A stretch of DNA of 64,000 bases from Actinophytocola algeriensis (GTDB taxonomy: Bacteria > Actinomycetota > Actinomycetes > Mycobacteriales > Pseudonocardiaceae), in assembly GCF_014203735.1 (NCBI RefSeq), contig NZ_JACHJQ010000002.1, positions 496,001 to 560,000 of the forward strand. Reading direction: 5' to 3'. The translations under genes and the position numbers were made by a program. Positions 7,791 to 15,337 of the stretch are shown here, one piece after another. The first letter of the stretch is position 1. The number at the start of each line of letters is the position of its first letter. A model generated the notes under the pieces. It ran no database searches. It was not told where the DNA came from and saw only the letters and a list, made by a program, of their open reading frames with translations.

Positions 7791-8399
7791 CTACGCCAGG
7801 TGCGGCAGCAGGTGGTCGAGACGTTCCCGCTTGGTCCGCAGGTAAGGCAGGTTGTCGTCGTTGGGGGCGATCAGGATCGGAACCCGTTCCTTGACCACAA
7901 TCCCGTTGCGGCGCAACGAGTCCAGCTTCTCCGGGTTGTTCGACAGCAGTCGCACCTCGGCCACCCCGAGATCACGCAGGATCTCAGCGGCGACGTCATA
8001 GTCCCGAGCGTCGACCGGAAGCCCGAGCGCGAGGTTGGCCTCGACGGTGTCGAGACCACCCTCCTGCAACCGCATCGCCTCGAGCTTGGCGAGCAGGCCG
8101 ATGCCCCGGCCCTCGTGCCCGCGCAGGTACAGGACGACCCCCGCGCCCTCGGCGACCACCGCGCGCATCGCGGCGGCGAACTGGTCGCCGCAGTCGCAGC
8201 GGGTCGACGCGAACACGTCGCCCGTCAGGCACTCCGAGTGCAGTCGGGTCAGCGCCGTGGTGCCCGCCACCTCGCCGTACACCAGCGCCACCTGCTCGTG
8301 GCCGTGCGCGTCCAGGTACCCGACCGCGCGGAACGGACCGTACGCGGTCGGCAGCCGGGTCTCCGTGACCCGTTCCACCATGCTGGCCAGGTTCGTCAT
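7791..8399 (-). CDS. GTP cyclohydrolase II homologue with Met at the product-switch position
   Basis: A 202-aa protein, the usual length of a stand-alone RibA. The zinc cysteines are Cys57, Cys68 and Cys70 in HSECLTGDVF...RCDCG, and the catalytic GHEGRGIGLL loop follows. By my alignment to E. coli RibA, Tyr105 (IRAYALQ) corresponds to Met109 here (LEAMRLQ). From memory of published work on Streptomyces coelicolor SCO6655, Met at this position makes the enzyme stop at the formylated pyrimidine FAPy rather than the riboflavin precursor. The gene is last in a run of overlapping genes (ATGA overlap with the UPF0104 gene) with no riboflavin genes nearby, so a role outside riboflavin synthesis is likely. 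Confidence 0.9.
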   Translation of the reverse strand: MTNLASMVERVTETRLPTAYGPFRAVGYLDAHGHEQVALVYGEVAGTTALTRLHSECLTGDVFASTRCDCGDQFAAAMRAVVAEGAGVVLYLRGHEGRGIGLLAKLEAMRLQEGGLDTVEANLALGLPVDARDYDVAAEILRDLGVAEVRLLSNNPEKLDSLRRNGIVVKERVPILIAPNDDNLPYLRTKRERLDHLLPHLA

Positions 8400-9400
8400 G
8401 CCACCCTCTCACGTCTGCGGACGAGCATCAGCGCGCCCGGCAGGCTCGCAACGAGCCCCAGCAATCCGTATGCCACCGCCGCCGTCAGTCCCTGCGCGGC
8501 CCCGAGCCCGGCGGCGGCGAACATCAGCGCCGTCACGCCCTCCCTCGGGCCCCACCCGCCGACGTTCACCGGCAGTCCCATCGCCAGCAGTGCCACCACC
8601 ACGATCGGCAGCAGCTGTTCGGCCGACTGCGTCGCCCCCGCCGCCTTCATGGCGATCAGGAACAACGTGATGTGCCCGGCCAGTGCCGCCGAGGACAGCA
8701 GCGCGACCCCCGGCCACGCGTTCCGCGCCAGCAGACCGTTGCGGACGTCGTCGATCGTGCGCCGCCACCGCGACCCGGTACCGATCCACCGCCGCGCGGC
8801 CAGGTAGGCGACCACGAGCACCGCCAGCCCGGCACCGAGCACCATGCCGATGTCGCGTGCGGGCCCCGCCATGAGCACGACGACCCCCGCCACGACCACC
8901 ACGACCTGCCCGGCCATCCGCTCCAGGACGACGGCACGGACACCCGCGCCGACGTCGCCTTCCTGCTTGCCGTGCTCGACCGCGCGCTGGACGTCACCCA
9001 GCACCCCGGCGGGCAGCACCGCGTTCAGGAACAGCGCGCGGTAGTAGTCCGCGACCGCCCTGCCGAGCGGCAGCCGCAGCCCGAGCCTGCGTGCGACCAG
9101 GCACCACCGCCACGCGCACAGGACCGTCGTCGCGAGCCCGATGCCGAGCGCGGCGAGGAGGTCCGCCGCGTCGATGACCTTCAGCCCGGCGACGAAACCG
9201 CCGGTGCCGAGCTTCCACATCAGGGCGACGACGATCGCGACGCCGATGCCGAGCTTGAGCCAGGCCCACAGTTTCCCGGAGCGCCTGCGTGGCGCCACCC
9301 GTTCGACGGCCGGGGCCACGGGGTGCACCGGCGACACGTCGGCGCCGGGCTCCGCCCAGGCTTCCGGAGCGGTCTCGCGCTCCCCCAGCACCGCGGTCAT
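8396..9400 (-). CDS. UPF0104 / lysylphosphatidylglycerol-synthase-like membrane protein
   Basis: 334 aa, start ATG 9400 overlapping the stop of the glycosyltransferase gene by four bases. After a cytoplasmic N-terminus there are about eight hydrophobic helices, with the family hallmarks YYRALFLNAVLPAGVLGDVQRA and GLPVNVGGWGPREG. This matches the UPF0104/DUF2029-like family related to the membrane part of MprF, whose members act on or flip lipid-linked substrates. Its place between a glycosyltransferase and a cyclohydrolase suggests that the pathway product reaches the membrane; its exact reaction is unknown. Its own stop overlaps the cyclohydrolase start. Confidence 0.82.
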   Translation of the reverse strand: MTAVLGERETAPEAWAEPGADVSPVHPVAPAVERVAPRRRSGKLWAWLKLGIGVAIVVALMWKLGTGGFVAGLKVIDAADLLAALGIGLATTVLCAWRWCLVARRLGLRLPLGRAVADYYRALFLNAVLPAGVLGDVQRAVEHGKQEGDVGAGVRAVVLERMAGQVVVVVAGVVVLMAGPARDIGMVLGAGLAVLVVAYLAARRWIGTGSRWRRTIDDVRNGLLARNAWPGVALLSSAALAGHITLFLIAMKAAGATQSAEQLLPIVVVALLAMGLPVNVGGWGPREGVTALMFAAAGLGAAQGLTAAVAYGLLGLVASLPGALMLVRRRERVA

Positions 9401-10425
9401 CGCAGCACCCCCGCGAGCCGCTTCGCCGCGGTGGGCCAGTCCTCGACCACGCGGGCACGGGCCGCCTCGCGCAGCCGCTCGCGCAGTTCCGCGTCGGTGA
9501 GCCAGCGGCGCAGCGCCGCGGTCAGCGCGGGCACGTCGTCGGCCGGGACGAGCATGCCGCCCGACGACGTGCCGGGGCCGAGCGTGTGCGGCAGCGCGTC
9601 GACGTTCGTCGTGAGCACGGGGATGCCGCGCACGAGCGCCTCGGTGATCACCATGCCGAACGTCTCCCGCCGCGACGGCAGGACGAGCAGATCGGTCTTG
9701 GCGAACGTGGCGTCGAGGTCCGCGTCCGGCAGCGGACCCGCGATGATCATCTTGTTGCTGATCCCGAGCTTGTCGACGAGCCCCTGCACGCGCCGGGCGT
9801 GGCCGGGGTCGCGGCGCACCGAGCCGACGCAGACACACGTCCACGGCAGGTCCGCGAGGTTCGCGAGCGCCTGCGCGAGCACGTCGTGGCCCTTGCGCTG
9901 GGTGACCGAGGCGAGGCACAGCAGCTGGTCGCCCGCGTCGGTGCCCGCCGCCCTCGGCGCGGGGTCGGTGCCGGGCGGCGCCGTGCGCACCCGCTTCGGG
10001 TCCAGGCCGTGGTGCGCGATGGCGCGGCGGGCCGCCCACTCGCTGGTGGCGACGACCGCGCTCGCGGCCCGCAGCACCTCGCGCTCGCGCCGGTCGAGGC
10101 CAGCGGCCCGTTCCGGCTGCACCCCGGTCTCGTCGGCGAGCTGCAGGTGGAGGAGCACGACGAGCTTCAGCCTGCGGGTGTGCGGCACCACGACCTCCGG
10201 CACCCCGCACGCGACCAGTCCGTCTATCAGAGCAACGGACCCGTCGGGGATCTCGGCGAGCGTGTCCGCGAGCGCGACCCGCGCCTTCGTGGACGGGGTG
10301 GGCCAGCGGCCTGCCACCGGCACCTTGTCGAGGCCGAGGAGGTCGCACATGCGCCGGTCGTAGGTGTTGCCACCACTCGCGACCGTCACGTCGTCGATGT
10401 CGGCGGGCACCACGAAGGGCGTCAC
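9397..10425 (-). CDS. family 4 glycosyltransferase
   Basis: A 342-aa GT-B protein. The N-terminal Rossmann half has [10 protein letters not shown], and the C-terminal half carries the nucleotide-sugar binding features [18 protein letters not shown] and the E-x7-E-type motif [15 protein letters not shown] of GT4 retaining enzymes. It has no signal peptide or membrane helix, so it acts in the cytosol on a sugar nucleotide. The start overlaps the stop of the PTPS-like gene and its stop overlaps the UPF0104 start, so it is made in a fixed ratio with them. The acceptor is unknown; it may be the pyrimidine/pterin-like product or a lipid. Confidence 0.88.
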   Translation of the reverse strand: MTPFVVPADIDDVTVASGGNTYDRRMCDLLGLDKVPVAGRWPTPSTKARVALADTLAEIPDGSVALIDGLVACGVPEVVVPHTRRLKLVVLLHLQLADETGVQPERAAGLDRREREVLRAASAVVATSEWAARRAIAHHGLDPKRVRTAPPGTDPAPRAAGTDAGDQLLCLASVTQRKGHDVLAQALANLADLPWTCVCVGSVRRDPGHARRVQGLVDKLGISNKMIIAGPLPDADLDATFAKTDLLVLPSRRETFGMVITEALVRGIPVLTTNVDALPHTLGPGTSSGGMLVPADDVPALTAALRRWLTDAELRERLREAARARVVEDWPTAAKRLAGVLR

Positions 10426-10820
10426 AACGCCCGCCGGTAGCTCGCCCAGGCCACATGGGACTCGCGCAGCGTCACCGAGATCTCGGCCAGCCCGCGTGCG
10501 CCATCGCCGAGCGATCCCTTCTGGACGCGGTCGGCGAGCCGATCCGCGATCACCTTCGCGAGGAACTCGGTCGAGGTGTTGGTCCCGGCGAACTCCTCGA
10601 CCTCGTCGAGGTTGCGGTAGTTCAGATCTCCCAGCACCGCGCCCAGTTCCGCGGTGGCGAGTCCGATGTCGACCACGATGTTGTCCGCGTCCAGCTCGGC
10701 GCGGGAGAAGGTGGCGTCCACCACGAAGGTCGCGCCGTGCAGTTTCTGGGCAGGCCCGAACACCTCCCCGGTGAAGCTGTGCGCCACCATGATGTGGTCA
10801 CGGACGGTGAGGCTGAACAA
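10422..10820 (-). CDS. 6-pyruvoyl-tetrahydropterin synthase (QueD/PTPS) homologue lacking the catalytic triad
   Basis: 132 aa, a typical PTPS length. TTG at 10820 is the chosen start because an AGGAGG lies six bases before it. The fold is recognisable: VAHSF (zinc His14), LHGATF (second zinc His28), [19 protein letters not shown], and the substrate Glu in TLRESH. The third zinc His of the family's HGH motif is Ala30, the catalytic Cys is Ala24, and the Asp-His pair of the LDHKNLD motif is Asn67-Tyr68. All three triad residues are therefore replaced. It either performs different chemistry, for example on a pyrimidine, or is a binding subunit. It sits between the dehydrogenase and glycosyltransferase genes. 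Confidence 0.85.
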   Translation of the reverse strand: MFSLTVRDHIMVAHSFTGEVFGPAQKLHGATFVVDATFSRAELDADNIVVDIGLATAELGAVLGDLNYRNLDEVEEFAGTNTSTEFLAKVIADRLADRVQKGSLGDGARGLAEISVTLRESHVAWASYRRAL

Positions 10821-10841
10821 CCTGCGCCTCCTACGCTCGAC

Positions 10842-11807
10842 TCAGTCGCTGTCGTAGGTAACACGCAGGCAGAGGGCGGACGGTTCATCACTGATCATCG
10901 CGGGCAACGCCGCAGGTAGTTCATCGAACCGGCACTCGGCGGTCACCAGCGCGTCGAAGCCGGGATCGGCCAGCAGCTCGAGCGCCACGGCCAGCCGCTC
11001 GCCGTACGAACGCGGCCGGTTGGGCGAGATCGTCCCGACCTGGCTGCCGCGGATCGTCAGGCGCCGCGAGTGGAACCACTCCCCCAGCGGCACGGCCACC
11101 GGACGGTCCCCGTACCAGCTGAGCTCGACGCACACCCCTTCCGGCCGCAGCAGTTCGAGCGCCCGGCCGAGCCCGGCCGCCGAGGCACTGGCGTGCACGA
11201 CGAGATCGCAGTCGCCGAGCGCGTCCCCTGGCACCGCGAAGTCCACCCCGATGGCCTCGGCGATCTTCGCCCGCGCTGGGTCGATGTCCACGAGCTGCAC
11301 CCGCACCGCGGGCAACCGCCCCAGTATCGCCGCGACCGACGCCCCCACCATCCCGGCGCCGACGACGGCCAGCCGGTCCCCGACCTGGGGCGCGGCGTCC
11401 CAGACGGCGTTCAGCGCCGTCTCCACCGTCCCGGCGAGCACCGCCCGCGCGGCGGGCACCCGGTCGGGCACGACGGTGACGGCGGTGGCGGGCACGACGT
11501 ACCGGGTCTGGTGTGGATAGAGGCAGAAGACGGTGCGCCCCAGCAGTTCACCAGGCCCCTGCTCGACCTCGCCGACGTTGAGGTAGCCGTACTTCACCGG
11601 CGCGGGGAACTCGCCCTCCTGGAACGGCGCGCGCATGATGTCGTGCTGGCTCGCGGGCACCCCGCCGCGGAAGACGAGCGACTCGGTGCCGCGGCTGACC
11701 GCGGAGTAGACGGTGCGCACGAGGACGTCGCCGTCGCCGGGCGCGGGCAGCTCAACCGTCCTGATCTCCCCGTGTCCGGGTTCGCGCAGCCAGAACGCCC
11801 GTTCCAT
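10842..11807 (-). CDS. zinc-type (MDR family) alcohol dehydrogenase-like protein
   Basis: 321 aa starting MERAFWLREPGHGEIRT, with GGGAGGG upstream of ATG 11807. The N-terminal GroES-like part has SAVSRGTESLVF and YGYLNVGEV, and the Rossmann part has VVGAGMVGASVAAILG followed by VDIDPARAKIA, favouring NAD(P). The catalytic-zinc Cys and the structural four-Cys loop of classical alcohol dehydrogenases are not evident, so this may be a zinc-independent MDR of the kind found with bacteriochlorophyllide- or threonine-dehydrogenase-like proteins. It opens the PTPS-glycosyltransferase-cyclohydrolase gene run. The upstream gene overlaps its start by 56 bases. Confidence 0.82.
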   Translation of the reverse strand: MERAFWLREPGHGEIRTVELPAPGDGDVLVRTVYSAVSRGTESLVFRGGVPASQHDIMRAPFQEGEFPAPVKYGYLNVGEVEQGPGELLGRTVFCLYPHQTRYVVPATAVTVVPDRVPAARAVLAGTVETALNAVWDAAPQVGDRLAVVGAGMVGASVAAILGRLPAVRVQLVDIDPARAKIAEAIGVDFAVPGDALGDCDLVVHASASAAGLGRALELLRPEGVCVELSWYGDRPVAVPLGEWFHSRRLTIRGSQVGTISPNRPRSYGERLAVALELLADPGFDALVTAECRFDELPAALPAMISDEPSALCLRVTYDSD

Positions 11808-12744
11808 CCTCGGCCCTCCCGGTCCTCGTGTCCCAGCGGACACCGTAGGCCATCCCCGGCGTGAGATCGGTGAACGACGCCTGGACCTCGCCAGCCGCGT
11901 CGGCGTGGACGGGGACCCCGTCGGTGGCGGACGCGAAGTCGCGGGGGTGGACGTGTTCGAACGCGGTGATCCGCCCCGGCACGCGGCGGCGGTCGAAGCG
12001 GACACGGAGGTCGAGGGTGGCGCACGGGTGCTCGAGCACGACCGCGAACCACGGCCGGGCGTGTTGTTCGCGGCCGAGGCGGGCGCGCAGCGCCACGTCG
12101 TGGGACTGGCCGAGCTGCAACGGGTCCGGCAACCGCAGGGAGTACGCGCCGCGGCGGCCGCCCCTGGGGGTGAGGGTGCCGCCGTGGAACATGTCGACAC
12201 CGAGGGCCGCCGCCGCGGTGACCATGATGTCCACTTCGGACAGATCGTCGACGTCGGCGACGATGCGGCGTTGTTCAAGGACCTCAGGGCGCTCGCGGTC
12301 GAGGGCGAGGGTCGTGCGCAGTTCGGCGGTGTGCCACCGGGTGGCGCCGTGCGAGCGGGAATTCTGGTTCGGCGCGAACGCGGCCGCCAGCTGCGCGAGG
12401 TGCTGAATTCCGTCGTCGATTCTTCTGCGGGCCGTGCGCGGGTCGCGGTTGAGCTTCTCCGCGGCCAGGTTGACGCGATCTTGGTAAAGCGGGAGCCGTG
12501 CGTCCGGGGCGATCGCGAACGCCGCCATCACGGCGACGCGGAGATCCGGCGGCAGCTTCTTCGCCCAGTTCCCCAGTCGCTCCCCCACCTTGTGCCGAAT
12601 CTCGGCCGGGCCGTCCGAATCGGTCACCTCGCACACCGTCCGCAACGTGGTGCCGACTCTCTCGTCGATGCGGCTGACGAACAGGCCGCGGCCTTTGCGC
12701 AACACCTTCAGATCGCTGATCAGGTCCGTCAGGACGGCTGTCAT
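11752..12744 (-). CDS. conserved hypothetical protein, 330 aa
   Basis: Chosen start ATG 12744 (MTAVLTDLISDLKVLRKGRG) has a strong GGAGGAGAGG site; the open frame runs further upstream but through sequence without coding character. The N-terminal 100 residues are helical and charged and resemble actinobacterial proteins of unknown function that accompany transcriptional regulators. The C-terminal half is rich in predicted strands (DLRVRFDRRRVPGRITAFE). There is no signal peptide, membrane segment or catalytic motif I can name. Its end overlaps the dehydrogenase start by 56 bases, an unusually long overlap, so the two may be cotranscribed although its job looks regulatory. Confidence 0.7.
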   Translation of the reverse strand: MTAVLTDLISDLKVLRKGRGLFVSRIDERVGTTLRTVCEVTDSDGPAEIRHKVGERLGNWAKKLPPDLRVAVMAAFAIAPDARLPLYQDRVNLAAEKLNRDPRTARRRIDDGIQHLAQLAAAFAPNQNSRSHGATRWHTAELRTTLALDRERPEVLEQRRIVADVDDLSEVDIMVTAAAALGVDMFHGGTLTPRGGRRGAYSLRLPDPLQLGQSHDVALRARLGREQHARPWFAVVLEHPCATLDLRVRFDRRRVPGRITAFEHVHPRDFASATDGVPVHADAAGEVQASFTDLTPGMAYGVRWDTRTGRAEDGTGVLAARTRTRGDQDG

Positions 12745-12874
12745 TCGACCTCTCCTCCCACACCTCACCTCGCCAGTCGCACCGCGACGGCACAATGTTT
12801 CCCGCGAGACATGGATGAGAACTGCATAGAACCTGCAGACGACGGACCGTCGGATTGTCACGAACTCGGGGAAT

Positions 12875-15097
12875 TCAGGTGATTTCCCGCCGGGCCCGTT
12901 CCTCGGCGACCATCACCGGGTCGAGCACGATGCCCTGTTCCGCCGCCTGCGCCCATCTGGCCTGCGCGTCCGCCGGGCGGCCTGCGACGAACGCCACGTT
13001 GCCGAGGCCGGTCCCGGCCCGCACCGCCTCGAACGTGCTCCCGCTGCGCTCGCAGCTCTCCAGCGCGGCCAGATAGGACGCGTGCGCCGCCGCGAGCCTG
13101 CCCGCGCAGAAATGGGCCCACCCGAGGCAGTTGTGGGTCATGGTGATGTCGAGGTCCAGGCCCATGGCGACGAACGTGGTGAGCGCCTCCCCCGCGCGGG
13201 TGACCGCGGTGTCCTGCTCGCCCATGGCGGTCTCGACGAGTGCCATGCCGCGCAGCGTGATCGCCGCGTTCCGCTCCGCCCCCTCGGCCCGGTAGAAGTC
13301 GAGCGCGGTGGCGAGGTTCGCCAGGGCCGACCGGTGGTCGCCGCGGTAGTGCTCGACCCACGCGTAGTTCGCCAGCGTCGTGTTGACGCCGTGCCGGTCT
13401 GCCAGCTCCCGGAACCGGGCGAGCGCCTGCTGGTAGTACTCCTCGGCACCCGCGAGGTCACCGCGGTCGATGGTCGCCACCCCGAGGTTGTTCAGCGTGA
13501 CCGCCTGCGCCCACACGTCCCCCGACGCGTCGGCGGCGGCGAGCGCGATCCGCTGGCTGTCGATCCACGGGTCCCACAGCTTGGCCAGGAAGAAGAAGCT
13601 GCGCAGCGAGAACGCCAGCTGCCAGCAGTACACGTGCGACCCCAGCTCGAACGCGACCCGGCACAACGCGACGAGGTTGCGCCACTCCGCGCGGAACCAG
13701 GCGATGGCGGCGTCGGTGTCCGGATGCGTCCGCACCGGCCCCTGCTGGCCGGTGAACGTCACGTCCCTGCGGTACCGCGTGGGCGCGAGCAGCCGGTCCG
13801 CCGCGTCCGCGGCACGCAGTTCCGCCTCGACGAGCCGCGTGACGGCCGCGGTCCGCACGTCGGGGTCGATCTCGGCGGCGACCTCGGTGGCGGCGAAGCT
13901 GCGCAGCAGGTCGTGCCAGTGGTAGCGCCCGGACGCGGACTGGAAGATCAGGTGCCCGTCCCGCAGCTTCGCCAGCAGCCGCTCGGCCGCGAGGACCGGC
14001 AGGCCGGCGAGCACGGCGGCCGCGGGCAGGTCGAGGTCGGCGCCGGGGTGGGCGGTGAGCAGCCCGAGGAGCGTCCGCTGGTCGGCCGGCATGGTCGAGG
14101 AGGACACGCGGAACGCGGCGGCGACGCTGCGTTCGCCGTCGTCCAGCTCCTGCAGCCGATCCGCCTCGGCACCGAGGCGCGCACCGAGATCGGCGAGCCG
14201 CCACGACGGGTTGGCGAGCAGCCGCGCCGCCGCGACCCGGATCGCCAGCGGCAGGCGGCCGCACAGGTCGACCACGTCCGCGAGCGCGTCCTCGTCGTCG
14301 GCGCGTTCCCGCAGCAGGGAGCGCAGCAGTTCCGCACCGTCCTCGGCGGCCAGCAGCCCGAGGGGCACGTGGTGCGCGTCGTCGAGCGCGGCGAGGCGGT
14401 GCCTGCTGGTGACGAGCACCCGGCACTTCTCCTCCGCGGGCAGCAGCGGCAGCACCTGGCGAGCGCTCTCGGCGTTGTCGAGGACCACCAGCACCGCGCG
14501 CCCCCGCAGCCGGTCCCGGTACATGCCCGCCCGGTCGTCGACGTCCGGCGGCACGGCCTCGCCCGGCACGCCGAGCAGCCGCAGCAGCCGGTCGAGTGCC
14601 GCTTCGGGCGGCACCGGCGGCACGTCGGGGGTGTGCCCGTGCAGGTCCATGAACAGGACGCCGTCGGGGTACGCGGCCTCGACCCGCCTGCCGCACCACA
14701 CGGCGAGCGCGGTCTTCCCCACGCCCGCCATGCCGGTGACCACACAGGTGCCCGCGTCGCCACGCAGTGCCGCGAGCACGGTCGCCACCTCCTCGGCCCG
14801 CCCGGTGAAGTGCGAGGTCACCGCCGGCAGCCCGAAGGAGGTCCTGGTGCTGCCGTCCGACCGGGTGGCGCGCCTGCGGCCGCCCGCGTCGGACAGCAGC
14901 GCGGTCAGCGCACCGCCGGTCCGCAGCACCTCGTCGCACAGCGCGGCGAGCGACGGGTTCGGCAGCGAGGTGCCGTTCTCGACCTTGCTGAGATAGCCCT
15001 TCGAGTAGTGCACGCGCTCCGCGAGCGCCCCCAGCGAGATCCCGGCATCCTGCCGCAGCCTGCGGAGCTCACCCCCGAACGTGGCACTCCCAGCCAT
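12875..15097 (-). CDS. XRE-family helix-turn-helix STAND ATPase with TPR repeats
   Basis: 740 aa from ATG 15097, which follows a GGGAGG. The order is an XRE-type HTH (about residues 5-65, LRRLRQDAGISLGALAERVH), an NB-ARC/STAND NTPase with Walker A GMAGVGKTALA near residue 125, Walker B LVVLDNAE and a VTSRHRLAAL sensor, a winged-helix linker, then C-terminal TPR repeats (LNNLGVATIDRGDLAGAEEYYQQAL). STAND proteins stay inactive with ADP and oligomerise on ligand binding to the repeats; here the output would be DNA binding. Actinomycetes carry many as pathway regulators. Its targets could include the neighbouring cluster or the kinase/TIR island. Confidence 0.9.
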   Translation of the reverse strand: MAGSATFGGELRRLRQDAGISLGALAERVHYSKGYLSKVENGTSLPNPSLAALCDEVLRTGGALTALLSDAGGRRRATRSDGSTRTSFGLPAVTSHFTGRAEEVATVLAALRGDAGTCVVTGMAGVGKTALAVWCGRRVEAAYPDGVLFMDLHGHTPDVPPVPPEAALDRLLRLLGVPGEAVPPDVDDRAGMYRDRLRGRAVLVVLDNAESARQVLPLLPAEEKCRVLVTSRHRLAALDDAHHVPLGLLAAEDGAELLRSLLRERADDEDALADVVDLCGRLPLAIRVAAARLLANPSWRLADLGARLGAEADRLQELDDGERSVAAAFRVSSSTMPADQRTLLGLLTAHPGADLDLPAAAVLAGLPVLAAERLLAKLRDGHLIFQSASGRYHWHDLLRSFAATEVAAEIDPDVRTAAVTRLVEAELRAADAADRLLAPTRYRRDVTFTGQQGPVRTHPDTDAAIAWFRAEWRNLVALCRVAFELGSHVYCWQLAFSLRSFFFLAKLWDPWIDSQRIALAAADASGDVWAQAVTLNNLGVATIDRGDLAGAEEYYQQALARFRELADRHGVNTTLANYAWVEHYRGDHRSALANLATALDFYRAEGAERNAAITLRGMALVETAMGEQDTAVTRAGEALTTFVAMGLDLDITMTHNCLGWAHFCAGRLAAAHASYLAALESCERSGSTFEAVRAGTGLGNVAFVAGRPADAQARWAQAAEQGIVLDPVMVAEERARREIT

Positions 15098-15144
15098 GCC
15101 GAACCTCCCGCGCGTCGCCACGATTATGACGGCGAACCCCATGT

Positions 15145-15237
15145 TCAACCGGCGAGTGCGACCCCGAGGACCACCCCGACCACCGCGAGCCAGAACGCCA
15201 CCCTGAGCAATGTCCGCAACGAGATGAAGACAGTCAT
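15145..15237 (-). CDS. 30-aa single-span membrane peptide
   Basis: MTVFISLRTLLRVAFWLAVV is followed by GVVLGVALAG and a stop. The peptide is one hydrophobic helix with two arginines at its N-terminal side. GGAG lies six bases before the ATG, and it occupies most of the otherwise empty gap between the FHA-ABC exporter and the XRE-STAND gene on the same strand. It may be a small exporter partner or a toxin-like peptide; no family is recognised. Too short for ordinary gene callers. Confidence 0.45.
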   Translation of the reverse strand: MTVFISLRTLLRVAFWLAVVGVVLGVALAG

Positions 15238-15337
15238 CCGCAACTCCGTTCTCCTGTGTCACACCAGAAGAGTGCGGCCGAGGGGACGGTGATACAACGC
15301 GTTGCCCGTTTCCACCTTCGCCGTCGGCACGGGGAAA

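Noticed and set aside
7635-8807. Plus-strand ORF opposite the GTP cyclohydrolase gene
   Set aside because: Antisense shadow without domain features.
12745-12861. Upstream extension of the 330-aa hypothetical protein
   Set aside because: The added N-terminus lacks coding character, and ATG 12744 has a strong ribosome site.
15098-15262. N-terminal extension of the XRE-STAND protein to 795 aa
   Set aside because: It would run across the separate 30-aa ORF and add a non-conserved leader before the HTH; ATG 15097 has GGGAGG.
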